Shown: positions 16,068 through 26,400, counted from the stretch's first letter. The stretch: DNA of 64,000 nucleotides from DASQYE01 sp036389675 (GCA_036389675.1 DASVWI010000035.1:26713-90712); one strand, 5' to 3'. Notes: generated by a model from the letters alone, not told the origin. Made by a program: numbers and translations.

Positions 16068-17924
16068 TTACAGAATGAATCTCTCCCCGGCCATGGGCTC
16101 CCACGCTTTCCAGATCGTATCGGGTTGCGCGCGCTTCTTGATTTTGAGCTGGGTGAAGGAATTGACCGAAGTGTAGAGCGCGAAGAAGCTGTTGAGGACA
16201 GCGCCGAGCAGAAAGGCGCTGCTCCCGCGATACTTCGCCTCGTCGAAAGTGAGCGTGATTTGTGTGCCCCGGCGAAAGCCTCGCCAGGCGTCTTGGCCCT
16301 TGAGGTAGATGCTCTTTTTGGCTATCTCCATCTCTGTGATGCCGTTGATCTGGTCCTGCGTCGAGGGGCGGTTAGAGGCGCAGTAGAGCCCGAGGATCTC
16401 GCGCAGAGCGTTCAGGGAGTCGCCCCCCTCGGACAGAGAGAGATGGTTGAGCGACAGGTGAGAGATGAGCCGCCAGACTGTGGAGCCGCCGAGCAGCGGC
16501 GAGAGCGGCAGCGACCGCTTGCCGATGAGAGTGATCGTGTGCGTCGGCATCTTGTTCTCGGGATAGAGCACGACGTTCTTGGGCAGGCGCGTCGGCAGCT
16601 CACGATTCGTGCAGAGCGTGTGCGCGTAGACGGTCTGGACGGGCGGGTTGACGGGCTCGAAATTAAGATCGAGGAACGAGATATACACCTCCGTGCCGGG
16701 GACGTTCTGCCGCGTCGAGTTGCGGCGGACGGCGTGCCAGAAGGCCCTGTGCTTGGTGCTGTCCAGAAAGTGGTTGTAGGAATAGAAGGGCTCGAAATAC
16801 TGTGCCGGCTTGTTGGGATCGGACGAGGCCGAGACCGACTGTATGGAGTGAATCTCGGTCGTGCTTTCGCGCCGCTTATCGGCGATCAAATGATATTCCA
16901 GACTTCTGTGATCGACGCGAATCGGCTCGGTCGTCTTCGGAAAGAGATTGATGACCGGCGTGCAGCCCAGGTTGAAGGTATCGGTTGTGATAAAGAGATT
17001 GCCGGCGGGCCTTTCGCGAAGCAGGATGAATAGCTCAAGCATCTCGACCGCTTCGAGGCTTTCAAGATTGTTCTCCAAAAGTCTTAGCAGATTACGATGG
17101 AGGTTCAGCTCAAGGTCGATGAAATGATACTTTTCGGGAAAGTAGAAGTACTCCTGCAAGAGCCTGTAGGCCGGATGAGCATTGGAGGGGTAGGGCAGCA
17201 CCTCTTCATCGAGGCCGAACCCGACCCGCGCGATTGCGCCCGGCGGCAGATAGTAGGGTCTCTGGCCCGCTCCCGGCAGGACGGCGACCTTCTCCACGTT
17301 GGTGAACAAAATCTCGTAGAGCGCGTTGACCAGTATCGGGTCTCCGTTTAAGAAAAAGCGCAGGCGGTCGAGTTGCAACTCCTTCAAAACCCCCTTCGGA
17401 CAGCGCAGTTTCAGATGCAGGACAGCCGCGACGTTGTCCTCCGTGCTGATGAAGCTGACCTCGCTCGTATCTTCGATGGCGGCATAGGCGATTTGCAGCG
17501 GCCAGAGCGTGACCGGATAACAGGTGCGAAAGCGGCAGGTCAGGCTTTCCGGCGTGTTGTGAAAGAGCTGGGTCAGCGCCGGGATGAGGTCGCCCGTCGT
17601 ATTCTGTCCCTGCGCCGGATCGGGCTCGAAGCGCGCGATGGACATCGCCGGGATGGGGTTGATCAACTGCGGATAGAGCGTGCCGAGCAGCGCAGTCGTG
17701 ATCTCCGGGAACTCTTCGTTCAAGCGAAGCTGAAGGCGCGCGGTCAGGAAGGCGAAGGATTGAATCAGCCGCTCGACGTGCGGGTCGGCGCACTCGTTAT
17801 CGCTCAGCTCAAGCCGCCCGGCCAGCTTCTTGTGCGCGGCGGCAAACTCGCTGCCCATCCCGCGCAGGTACGCCAGCTCGTCTCTGTAGAATTGCAGCAA
17901 TTCGTCTCTGTCATTCGTTCTCAT
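16068..17924 (-). CDS. tssF: TssF baseplate protein
   Basis: 618 residues, normal for TssF (VasA/ImpG). The start region ELLQFYRDELAYLRGMGSEFA, the DPHVERLIQSFAFLTARLQLRL segment and NEEFPEITTALLGTLYPQLINPIPAM are diagnostic. TssF with TssG forms the baseplate wedge with TssE and TssK. The ATG at 17924 overlaps the tssE stop by 14 bases, so translation is probably coupled. No unusual extension is seen. Confidence 0.95.
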   Translation of the reverse strand: MRTNDRDELLQFYRDELAYLRGMGSEFAAAHKKLAGRLELSDNECADPHVERLIQSFAFLTARLQLRLNEEFPEITTALLGTLYPQLINPIPAMSIARFEPDPAQGQNTTGDLIPALTQLFHNTPESLTCRFRTCYPVTLWPLQIAYAAIEDTSEVSFISTEDNVAAVLHLKLRCPKGVLKELQLDRLRFFLNGDPILVNALYEILFTNVEKVAVLPGAGQRPYYLPPGAIARVGFGLDEEVLPYPSNAHPAYRLLQEYFYFPEKYHFIDLELNLHRNLLRLLENNLESLEAVEMLELFILLRERPAGNLFITTDTFNLGCTPVINLFPKTTEPIRVDHRSLEYHLIADKRRESTTEIHSIQSVSASSDPNKPAQYFEPFYSYNHFLDSTKHRAFWHAVRRNSTRQNVPGTEVYISFLDLNFEPVNPPVQTVYAHTLCTNRELPTRLPKNVVLYPENKMPTHTITLIGKRSLPLSPLLGGSTVWRLISHLSLNHLSLSEGGDSLNALREILGLYCASNRPSTQDQINGITEMEIAKKSIYLKGQDAWRGFRRGTQITLTFDEAKYRGSSAFLLGAVLNSFFALYTSVNSFTQLKIKKRAQPDTIWKAWEPMAGERFIL

Positions 17925-18429
17925 AAAGCTCCAGCATTCCGGTCTTGTTATGCAGGACGATGGGGAAAGTGACGGGCTCGACTGATGTGCTGTCCTCCGG
18001 GTAGGAACGCACCTCTATCACCCTATCGGTCACGAGGTCGGCGTCGATCGTAATCCATAGCTTGCGCTCATGCTCGTCGAAATCCGCAATGCTGACGCGG
18101 ATGTTACGCAGGCGCGGCTCGTAGGCCGCGATGGTCTGGCCGATGATGTTGGCGATCAACTGGCGATCAACTGCATTGTTCGACGAGAGGGAAGTGAAAT
18201 CAGGGATGCCGTAATTGATGACAGTCCTCTCCTCTTCAGTGATGAGGTGGAGCGGGACGGGGCAGCGCGTATTGAGCAGCCGCCCCACTTCCCGGCGCAC
18301 AGACTCCCACAGCTTTTTCCTGCTCAGCACGCGGAAGGGCTGCTCTTCTTCCGGCTGATCTGGATCTTCGTCAACCAGCCGCTCGAAGAGCAGCGCCCGC
18401 GCGCCTCCCGTCGTACCGTACTCTTTCAT
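17911..18429 (-). CDS. tssE: TssE baseplate protein (gp25-like)
   Basis: 172 residues with the gp25-like core: LFERLVDEDP, RREVGRLLNTRCP, NYGIPDFTSLSS, ANIIGQTIAAYEPRLRNIRVSI. The ERL segment and the YGIPD motif match the family. It is a cytosolic baseplate component homologous to phage T4 gp25. The gene follows hcp by 29 bases and overlaps tssF. The ribosome site before ATG 18429 is weak. The length is normal. Confidence 0.94.
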   Translation of the reverse strand: MKEYGTTGGARALLFERLVDEDPDQPEEEQPFRVLSRKKLWESVRREVGRLLNTRCPVPLHLITEEERTVINYGIPDFTSLSSNNAVDRQLIANIIGQTIAAYEPRLRNIRVSIADFDEHERKLWITIDADLVTDRVIEVRSYPEDSTSVEPVTFPIVLHNKTGMLELYENE

Positions 18430-18458
18430 GATGGGTCGGAATCAGGATGGAGAAAGGC

Positions 18459-18944
18459 TTAAGCCGCGATGTTCTGCTCCAAATCCCACTTCCCGTCAAC
18501 GACACCATTCTTGCCCACCTCCGCGTGCTGCGAGGTGAACTTCCAGGTGATCTTGTTGTAGTTGAGCGTCACGGTTTCGACAGGCTTGTCGCCTCCGCCG
18601 CCGCCGACGGAGATCGAAGAGATGAGCACGTTGCTCAGCGTGTATCTCATCAGCTCGATCACCGCTCCGGAATCGTTGCGACCGATGACGATATCCACCT
18701 GCTTGAAGCCCTTGCCCTCACAGCAGCTCTGGGTCAGAACCGGCGATGCCTGATCTAAATACTTGGTGACGGTCATGTCCTGATGGTTGGGTTTGCCGGA
18801 GGTTCTTTCAGTGTTGCTCATGTCTCCGGTGACCTGCATGGCGACGCCGTGGCTGAACGAGAGCAGCTCCATCTTTTTCTCATAGCCTTTGAGCGTGCTT
18901 TCGCCCACCACATCTTTCCCCATATCCAGAATTATTACGTCCAT
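18459..18944 (-). CDS. hcp: Hcp (TssD) tube protein
   Basis: 161 residues, standard Hcp length. It begins MDVIILDMGKDVVGESTLKGYEKKMELLSFSHGV, and holds the MTVTKYLDQASP and NYNKITWKF motifs of Hcp. It polymerises into the T6SS inner tube and is secreted. The ATG at 18944 sits after a very strong ggaggag site, in line with the large amounts of Hcp such systems make; the longer frame to 18989 would swallow that site and was rejected. It is encoded after tssC with a 143-base gap holding a large hairpin. Confidence 0.95.
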   Translation of the reverse strand: MDVIILDMGKDVVGESTLKGYEKKMELLSFSHGVAMQVTGDMSNTERTSGKPNHQDMTVTKYLDQASPVLTQSCCEGKGFKQVDIVIGRNDSGAVIELMRYTLSNVLISSISVGGGGGDKPVETVTLNYNKITWKFTSQHAEVGKNGVVDGKWDLEQNIAA

Positions 18945-19012
18945 AATCTCCTCCACAATTTTCTGAGTTAAGGTTGATTCAGATTTCAACGACGATGCGT
19001 GTGTGCCCGAAT

Positions 19013-19083
19013 GCGCTCGCCGGCGGCGGGGAAAGCACGAAAGGTTATTCGCCTCAAGCTATCCCCGCGCGCGCGGCGAGCGC
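19013..19083. other. Intercistronic hairpin between tssC and hcp
   Basis: A perfect 10-base inverted repeat (gcgctcgccg at 19013-19022, complement at 19074-19083) encloses a second pair (gggga at 19028-19032 with tcccc at 19062-19066). It begins five bases after the tssC stop on the minus strand and ends before the hcp leader. No T-run follows in either direction. It could be a processing or stability element that lets hcp be expressed above the rest of the operon. Confidence 0.6.
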
Positions 19084-19087
19084 GATC

Positions 19088-20713
19088 CTAGACGGCGGCG
19101 GGCGGCGGCAATTCCGCCACCAGACGAATCGAAGCCGTCAACTCCTCAAGCTGGAAATGCGGCCTGAGGTAAACGGTCGCGTTATAGCAGCCGGGCTTGC
19201 CCGGAATCTCCGAAACGTCAACCCTCGCTTCCCTGAGCGGGTACTGCGCCTTGGAAGTCTGCGAGGCGTTGTCGTTCAGAAGCACGTAATCGGCGATCCA
19301 CGTGTTGAGGAATTTCTCCACGTTCTCGCGCGTCATGAAGCTGCCGACCTTGTCGCGCATAATCACCTTGATGTAGTGGGCGAAACGCGACGCGGCGAGA
19401 ATGTAGGGAAGCGAGCATGAGAGACGGGCGTTGGCCGTCGCCTTCGGGTCTTGATAGACCTTGGGCTTCTGCGTGGTCGCGCCGCCGAAGAAGGCCGCCT
19501 GATCCGTGTTCTTTCGATGGACGAGCGCAATGAAGCCCAGATCGCTCAGCTCCTTCTCACGCCGGTCTGTGATCGAGACTTCGACCGGGCACTTGAAGGC
19601 CACGTCGCCTTCCTTGGTCAGGAAGTTGATGGCGGGCAGCCCTTCGACGAGTCCGCCACCTTCGACGCCGCGAATCGCCGCCGTCCACTTGTAGAGGCTA
19701 AAGGCATTGGTGATGCGCTGGGCCAGCAGGAAAGCCGGATTGCCCCACAGGAAGTTTTTGGTGCGCGGGTCTGCGCCGTCTGCCACCATCTGCTCCTGAA
19801 AATTAATGTCATCGGCGGGCGAGCGACCGACGAGGGCTTCCCTCATGGGCTCCTTCGTCCTTTTGTCGAGCTTGGGAACGCCTTTGGCGGCGTCCACCTG
19901 CGTGTAGTCGTCTGAGCCGTAGGGCGAGCGCAGCAGGAAACGCGGCAGGCAGAGCGCCACATAGCGCGAGTCCTCGCTCTCGCGGAACGACTTCCATTTG
20001 GCGAACAGGGTGCTGCCGAAAATCTTGGAGAGGTCGCGCGGCATACCCAGTTCCTCAAAGCTTGAGAGATCGAAAAGCCCGGGGTCAGCCGCCGCGATAA
20101 ACGGCGCGTGAGCGGCAGCAGCCACCCCCGACATCTTCTCAAGGAATTCCAGATCGGGCGCGCTTCCCTCAAAGCGATAGTCCGCGACCAGCATGCTGTA
20201 GGGCGAGCCGCCGAACGTGCCGTATTCCTCCTCGTAAATCTTCTTGAACTGGACGCTCTGGTCGAACTCGATGGCGTTGCTCAAGTCTTTGCGTATCTCT
20301 TCCTTGGTCGCGTCCAGCACGCGCAGCTTCAACTGGTCGCCGGTCTCCGTGTTCGAGACCAGATAGTGCAGCCCTCTCCATGTTGCCTCAAGCTCCTGAA
20401 AGCCTTCCTCGTGCATGACATTGCTGAGGCCCGTGTTGATCTCTTCGTCGAGCCGCGCGATACGATGCTGAAGCACCTGTATGATGTTCTCGACCGTCAG
20501 CGGGGAAGGTGCAGCGGGGGCGTTGGCGAGCGCCAGCGGATTATTCGTCGTATCGCTCGCCTCCCCGTATAGCTCCCCGACCATGTCGGCGGCGTTGACG
20601 AGCTGGTCGGCATCCTCTGGATTACGCGCCAGACCGGTGACCAGATCTTTAGACTTAGCCTGGGTCTTTAAAGCCTCGGCTTGTTGTTTCTTCGATTTTA
20701 GTGGGGTACTCAT
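19088..20713 (-). CDS. tssC: TssC sheath protein (VipB)
   Basis: 541 residues. Family landmarks: LDEEINTGLSNVMHEEGFQELEATWRGLHYLV, QFKKIYEEEYGTFGG.PYSMLVADY, the CLPRFLLRSPYG region and the C-terminal ASRFAHYIKVIMRD and WIADYVLLND segments. The N-terminal ~50 residues are a charged, helical extension with no obvious ClpV-binding consensus that I can confirm. TssC pairs with TssB to form the contractile sheath. It lies 13 bases downstream of tssB. The ATG at 20713 is preceded by an aaggag-like site. Confidence 0.95.
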   Translation of the reverse strand: MSTPLKSKKQQAEALKTQAKSKDLVTGLARNPEDADQLVNAADMVGELYGEASDTTNNPLALANAPAAPSPLTVENIIQVLQHRIARLDEEINTGLSNVMHEEGFQELEATWRGLHYLVSNTETGDQLKLRVLDATKEEIRKDLSNAIEFDQSVQFKKIYEEEYGTFGGSPYSMLVADYRFEGSAPDLEFLEKMSGVAAAAHAPFIAAADPGLFDLSSFEELGMPRDLSKIFGSTLFAKWKSFRESEDSRYVALCLPRFLLRSPYGSDDYTQVDAAKGVPKLDKRTKEPMREALVGRSPADDINFQEQMVADGADPRTKNFLWGNPAFLLAQRITNAFSLYKWTAAIRGVEGGGLVEGLPAINFLTKEGDVAFKCPVEVSITDRREKELSDLGFIALVHRKNTDQAAFFGGATTQKPKVYQDPKATANARLSCSLPYILAASRFAHYIKVIMRDKVGSFMTRENVEKFLNTWIADYVLLNDNASQTSKAQYPLREARVDVSEIPGKPGCYNATVYLRPHFQLEELTASIRLVAELPPPAAV

Positions 20714-20726
20714 CGTTGTGCTCCTT

Positions 20727-22244
20727 CTAAGCTACAGTGATCGTAACGGTCGCGGTATTGCCAGCCACGACACCTGTCTCATCAGCCTTGGTCGAGGCCG
20801 TGACAGTGAAGCTGCCGTTTGCGGTCGAGTCCTGAGTCGGCTTGAACTTCACTCCGTCAGCGCCCTCGCTAGCAGTGATAAAGTTGTTGGGTGCGGGTTC
20901 TTTGATCTCCGTCGACCCGTTGGCCTTGAAGAGCTTGCCGCCCGTGATGTCTGTGATCTTGAAGTGTGTGATGGTCGCGTCGGCAGGGTCAAGGGTGATG
21001 ACCAGCGCGGTGGTCATCGTGTTCTTCTGGGTCTGGACAGTAGCGGGAGTCACCTTCACCTTACCCCCCGCACCTGCTTGTGCAACGGTGATCGTCGCAA
21101 TCACGGGGTCGCCGATCAGACCAGTGTTGTCAGCCTTGGTCGAGGCCGTGACAGTGAAGCTGCCGTTTGCGGTCGAGTTCTGAGTCGGCTTGAACTTCAC
21201 TCCTATAGCGGCATCGGCGGCGGTGATGAAGTTATTTCCTTCCTTAATCTCCATCGTCTCATCGTCCTTGAAGAGCTTGCCGCCCGTGATGTCTGTGATC
21301 TTGAAGTGTGTGATGCTCGGGTCGGCAGGGTCGGGAGTGATTTTCAGCGCGGGGGTCATCGTGTTCTTCTGGGTCTCGACAGTAGCGGGAGTCACCTTCA
21401 CCTTACCCCTGGCAGGCGTACTTGCTTGTGTAACGGTGATCGTCGCAATCACGGGGTCGCCGGTCAGAACAGAGCCGTCCTTGTCGGTCGAAGCCTGCAC
21501 GGTAAAGCTGCCTTCCTTAGTGTTGCCAGCAGCAGGCTTAAACTTCAATCCAGCCGCGCCCTCATCGGCAGTGATAACGCCGTTGGCGGTAATCTCAATC
21601 TTGCCGTCAGACTTGTAGAGATTGCCGCCCGTGATGTCTGTGATCTTGAAATGGGTGGCTTGGGGGCCGTTTTCACTGGGAGTGATGATAAGGCCGCTGG
21701 TGGTCGGCGCGCCCGGCGTGGTCTCGGCATCGGTCACGGAAGGCGTACCGGGCGCGGGATACATCGCCTTGTAATAGTTACCGAGCGCCTTCTGGGCATC
21801 GGGGTCAAGCGCGTTGTAGGACTCTATAAACTTCCTCTGCAACTCTACGTTGCCGTCCAGCTTGGCGACGAGATTGGAGAGGCGCGTCCGGCTGTCGAAC
21901 TTTTCGCTCAACGATGGCACGCGGCGCAGCACATTGAGGGGGTTGAAGTCGTCCAGCTTCTTGAAGGTCAACGAATCGGAATGGCCCGTCGTTTTCAGTT
22001 GCAAGGTCGGCGCGACTTTGTCCATGATCGTATCGAAGTTGTCGCGGTCAATCTCGACGTACTTGCGATCCTTGAGCGGCTTGCCCGGAGTTTTGGAGAT
22101 GGTATTCCCCGAAAGATCGGCCATGATGCCGACCACGAAGGGAAGCTGCGTCTTGACGATGGAGCCTAAGGTCTCCACGTCGTAGGTGATCTGGACTCGC
22201 GGGCGACGCACCCTGTCCAGCTTATGTTGTGTGCTTTCAGGCAT
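20727..22244 (-). CDS. tssB: TssB sheath protein with C-terminal adhesin-type repeat extension
   Basis: 505 residues; TssB is normally ~160-180. Residues 1-165 are TssB (VQITYDVETLGSIVKTQLPFVVGIMADLSG, FDTIMDKVAPTLQL, DSLTFKKLDDFNPLNVL). After a Pro/Thr linker there are three ~100-residue units with ITHFKITDITGGKLF, an ITA.. segment, GVKFKPT and GSFTVTASTKAD, the pattern of cadherin-like/hyalin-like repeats found in giant adhesins. Their DNA is closely similar (period 342-348 bases). The reading frame is open through the fusion and no second start or stop separates the parts. An aaaggag site precedes ATG 22244. The sheath works in the cytosol, so extracellular-type repeats here are unexpected. 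Confidence 0.93.
   Translation of the reverse strand: MPESTQHKLDRVRRPRVQITYDVETLGSIVKTQLPFVVGIMADLSGNTISKTPGKPLKDRKYVEIDRDNFDTIMDKVAPTLQLKTTGHSDSLTFKKLDDFNPLNVLRRVPSLSEKFDSRTRLSNLVAKLDGNVELQRKFIESYNALDPDAQKALGNYYKAMYPAPGTPSVTDAETTPGAPTTSGLIITPSENGPQATHFKITDITGGNLYKSDGKIEITANGVITADEGAAGLKFKPAAGNTKEGSFTVQASTDKDGSVLTGDPVIATITVTQASTPARGKVKVTPATVETQKNTMTPALKITPDPADPSITHFKITDITGGKLFKDDETMEIKEGNNFITAADAAIGVKFKPTQNSTANGSFTVTASTKADNTGLIGDPVIATITVAQAGAGGKVKVTPATVQTQKNTMTTALVITLDPADATITHFKITDITGGKLFKANGSTEIKEPAPNNFITASEGADGVKFKPTQDSTANGSFTVTASTKADETGVVAGNTATVTITVA
20735..21730. repeat. Tandem repeats in the 3' part of tssB
   Basis: Three in-frame units encode the C-terminal extension. The two 3'-most units are closely similar at DNA level: the run starting cagccttggtcgagg occurs at 20783 and 21131 (348 bases apart) and the run cttgaagagcttgcc at 20925 and 21267 (342 bases apart). 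The third, nearest the TssB core, is more diverged. This implies recent expansion by tandem duplication. Confidence 0.85.
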
Positions 22245-22330
22245 CGTAATCTCCTTTGGTAACGAGTTGAAGAATGATAATTATTGGCTTACAGTAGTGG
22301 TGTGGATAAGAGATTTTCACATTTCGAGTT

Positions 22331-23452
22331 TCAACCTCCCTCCTCTTTATTCGTAAGCTTGAGCAGCCGGTTAATCTCCTGCATCTCTCCTTCGTTGCGG
22401 ATGATCTGCTGGAAAACCTCAAACAGGCTCATGCTTCCCCATTCGACGGCGCGTTTGACGAGATAGGGCGTCGGGCTGTGCGGCTCGGTCCTGAGCAGGT
22501 ACTCCGCCGCCTCCGTCAATCGCCAGTAGGCTTCGGCCCGGCTGCGTATCGGCTGGGTCGTCCATATCTCGGCAGACGTTTCAAGGCTTGTTGCGGCGGC
22601 GGCGGCTGCCGTCGGCGGCATCTCATCCTCCTCTTCCGGCGCGGAGAGAGACGGCGTGTCAGGACGAGTGTGCAGAATGTCCGCGACGAGTTGTTGAATG
22701 GGCTCAAGCGTCTCTTTGAAACGCTGCAAGCCGGGAGATTGGTCTCCGAACTTTTCATCCAGCAATTCGTCCAGCGCCCGGCAGGCTTCGGCGCTCGCCG
22801 TCAAGTCCTCGAACAGCTCTACAAAAAACGGGGTCGGCGTGAACATGGCGCTGGCGTGGAAACGCGCGCGCGTCGGCTGGTTGCTGCTCTCGGCTGCCGC
22901 GAGCGCTTTCGGATTTCGCTCCACCGATTCTTCAAAGCGGCAGGCGCTCTCCCAGTCGGCAAAGGAATAGGGGAGAAGATCGTTGGTGGAATGTGGGGCC
23001 GTGATGTTGACGAGCTTGAGCTGCACGGAGAGCTTTTCGTTGATCCAGACGAACGTGCCGACGCGGTCTTCCGGGTCGCCTTCATTGAGTTGCGGGTGCA
23101 GGTGCTCCCAGAAGTTTTCGAGCAGCTCGTGGATGAGCTGCAACCCGGCGCTGCAACCCGCGAAGCCGTGGAGCTTGAGCCAGGCTTCCATCAGCCAGGC
23201 GGCGATCTGCGTATCCTTGGAGCGCATGGCGAGCGACTCCGTGCAGATGCGCTCGACCTTCTTCCAATCGGCCCGCTTCAAATCCGTTTTGTAGATGCCC
23301 TGCGTCAGCGAAGGGTCATCTTCGCGGCGTGCCTCGCGTATCTCGCGATAAGTTCCCTCGTGCAGCAGAAACTCTCCGGCGGGCTGCGAGCCGGAAATGG
23401 GGGACAACAATTTTGCCCAATCAATCACGTCGGGCACTGGCTTTGCGCTCAT
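22331..23452 (-). CDS. tssA: TssA (ImpA-family cap protein)
   Basis: 373 residues. The ImpA N-terminal domain is seen at ~10-130 (LLSPISGSQPAGEFLLHEGTY, ADWKKVERICTESLAMRSKDTQIAAWLMEAWLKL). The C-terminal end (SRAEAYWRLTEAAEYLLRTEPHSP, PYLVKRAVEWGSMSLFEVFQQII) matches the TssA1-type CTD that forms a ring at the baseplate or distal tube end. It primes and caps tube-sheath assembly. The gene is 5 bases downstream of tssM. A gap of 86 bases to tssB holds only the tssB ribosome site and AT-rich sequence. Confidence 0.93.
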   Translation of the reverse strand: MSAKPVPDVIDWAKLLSPISGSQPAGEFLLHEGTYREIREARREDDPSLTQGIYKTDLKRADWKKVERICTESLAMRSKDTQIAAWLMEAWLKLHGFAGCSAGLQLIHELLENFWEHLHPQLNEGDPEDRVGTFVWINEKLSVQLKLVNITAPHSTNDLLPYSFADWESACRFEESVERNPKALAAAESSNQPTRARFHASAMFTPTPFFVELFEDLTASAEACRALDELLDEKFGDQSPGLQRFKETLEPIQQLVADILHTRPDTPSLSAPEEEDEMPPTAAAAAATSLETSAEIWTTQPIRSRAEAYWRLTEAAEYLLRTEPHSPTPYLVKRAVEWGSMSLFEVFQQIIRNEGEMQEINRLLKLTNKEEGG

Positions 23453-23457
23453 GCTGG

Positions 23458-26400
23458 TTATTCCTGTCCTGAACTTTGATAAGGGACTGCTGTTCTGTTC
23501 GTGAGCTTCGGCGCTTCTTCCGGGAAATCGTCCGGCAGATTCAAAGGCTCTTTCTTGCTCGGGGCCATCAGGCTGACGCGCATGAAGGCCACCACCTCGC
23601 GCGGTCGCAGGTCTTTGGACTGAGCCTGCTGGATATTGGCGGGCAGCGTCGCGTCGGGCATCGTCGGGACGACAAATTTGAGCGTGTAAGGCTCTATGTC
23701 AACGCCCATCACGCCGTTGTCGAAATCCGTCCCGCGCGCCCTGTGCTTGAGCAGGAGCAGGAGCAGCGACCAGTTATTGTTGAAGACGAGCGTGACGGTT
23801 TTCCCGTTGACCTTCATGTGCGAGAGCGACGACCCCCCGGAGGCCGGGCTGGTCGGAGAGTTGTTGGCCCAGCGCATCGTCAGCGTCAGGGGGTCTGTGT
23901 ATCCCCAGTTCCCGACGGCCTCCGCGCCCTGATAGCTGTACTTCTTTTTCCCGACACCGAATTCCCAGTCGATGATCTGGTTCGCCCCGACCTCGTTGCT
24001 CTCGTTGACGCGAAACTTGAGGGCGAAGTCGAAGAGCGGGTAGAGCGGCTTCTTGTCCAGAAAGGAAGCGAAGAAGAGGCGCACCTGCTCCATCTGATCT
24101 AAGAACTCAAGGGCCGCTTTGGGAGAGATTCCGTACTTCTCACACTCTTGCAGGGCGGCGAGGGCCGCGACTTTATTCTCCGCCAGAAGCTTGAAGAAGG
24201 ATTCGATGGCCTCGGGTGAGGCTTCCTCGAAAGGCTCTGTCTTCGGGACGGTGGAGAAGGGAAACTTTCCGGCCAGAGTACGATTGAACCTCTCTTCAAT
24301 CTTGTTATAGCTTTCCAGGCTCTTATAGAAATCGTCCTCTCTTTTCCGTCTGGCCCAGCGCTCGCTCTCCAGGGCGAGCTGCTCGTTGCGCTCTCTCTTC
24401 TCAAGGGCCAGTTGATTGCAGCGCACGTGGAAGGAGCGCCGCAGGGCGTTTCGCACCTGAATGAAATAGTCGCTGGAAGAGCCGGACTCGATGGTGAGCG
24501 TGTCGCAGTTGTCGGCGGTCACTTTATTCATCTCGACGCGGATGAAGTTTTCCAGCAGCGCGACGGTGTTGCCCGGCTTGCCGTTATCGTACTTATCCAG
24601 CTGGATGAGCAGCTTATTCCAATCAAGAGACCGCGAGCGGGGGGCGATAGAATTGGCCGCCATGAAATTGATGACGGGCAGGGCGTATTGCCTGCCGAGC
24701 GCCGCGATGCCCGTTCTCTGGTCGGCCAGATACACGTCCAGCTCGTCGGCGTTGCTGACACCGAAGGCGGCGTAGGACTGGAACGGCTGATCCAGACTCC
24801 ACATCGAGAAGAAGACTTCGGGAGTTTTGTATTGCGAGCGTGCGTAGAAATCCTCCGACGCGAACTCGACATCGATGGCCCTCATCAATGAAGCTGTCTG
24901 GCCCTCGACCGCGCCGCGCAGGTGTATGTCTCTGGAGAGCGTGTCGGAGATGTCCAGCAGCTTCGACAGCAGAGACTGTGCCTGCTTGAAGTTCGCCAGC
25001 TCGGCCTCAAGGCTGGCCCTCGACGCCGATGCGCCGACCACCCGTTGTGGCGTTTGTACCCTGTAGGCGCGCTTGATGAGCGCCTCAATCTTATTGGTCA
25101 GCGAATCGATCGCCGCCTGTCTGACGCGGCGGTCGAGCGTGTCGCGGTTCGCATAAGAGCTATTGCCGACGAATGTGGCGTAGTCCTGATAGAGGGCGAC
25201 GGCCTGTTGCAGAAGCTGTATGTCCCAGATGACAATCCGGCGGGCGGCGTGCTGGCGCTCCGGTTCCGGCTCGGCTTCCTCCGTCCGTCGCTCAAGCTCG
25301 GACTCCTTCGGCATGAACTTCTGTCTGGATAAATCGTTGAGAGCCCGCTTGAGCTCGCCCAGACCGGCGAGGATGGTCAGACCGTGGAAGGCCGCGCGCT
25401 TGTCGTCGAAGGTGCGTGTGGCGAGCCATGAGTTGTCGGGCATGGCGAGCAGGGTCTCGGCCTTTGAGATGTCGCTCAGATAGGCGTAGGAGACGCCCTT
25501 ATCACTCAACGAATTCTCGTATAGCTCCTGAATCATCCCCTTGACCTTACACGCGGCCCTCTCCTTCACGTCCGCGTCCGAGGATTGAAGCGGACGGCCC
25601 GTCGCCTTACTCAAAGCGCGCTCGAAGATACTATTCTTCGTCGAATCGAATTGGCTGGGCAGCGGCGCATGGTGCAGGCTCAGGAGCAGCTTGTTGAGAT
25701 CACCGACGCTGCCGCTGTGCTCCTGTATCAGGCTGTCATAGCGCCTGCGGTTTTCAATAAGCTCGCCGAGGCTTCCTATAAAGCCGCTGACCGAGGGGTC
25801 GCTATCGAAGCCGCAGCTGATCGAAGACCTCGCCTGCTCCGTCTCAGTGTCGAGCGCCGCATAGCAAGCCGCGTAGGAGTTGGCCGCGAGAAACAGCTTG
25901 CTCTCCGTCATGCAATTAAGCCGCTCTCGCATCGACTCGAAGATGACGTACTGGTAAGCGTCGCTGATGGACTCAGCGCTTCTCTCGTTGACGTTGCTGA
26001 ACCAGGAGCTGGGGATGAAGGGCGAGAGCAATCCTTTGCCGTTTAAGCTCGACATGGCCTCAAACAGACGCGCCTCCCTGTTCTGAGCCTTCTCGTCGGG
26101 CACGCCCGTCTCTCTCTCGGCCTGTATCGCTTCGAGGTCTTCCTTCTCTAAGGTGAGGAAACTGTAGAAAGACCTCTCGCGCTCCTTGAGGCCGGGATAA
26201 GTCAGAAGCACTCCCAGCATTCCGATGAACGGGATGAAAAGCGAGAGAAGCTGCGCGGCCAGCACAAGGCGGTTGCGTGACAGCATCGTCCGGTTGATGG
26301 GCCGGGCCAGCAACTCTTCCTGAAAAATCTTTCGCTCGAACAGATGACCCAGAAAGGCCGGCCTCCGACCCGGCGGCGGCGGTGTTGTTGTTGCCATCAC

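Noticed and set aside
14752..16176. 474-codon plus-strand frame opposite tssG
   Set aside because: Antisense shadow of a conserved gene, with no recognisable domain.
20481..22169. 562-codon plus-strand frame opposite tssB/tssC with internal repeats
   Set aside because: The repeats are the reverse reading of the tssB tandem units; tssB is the real gene.
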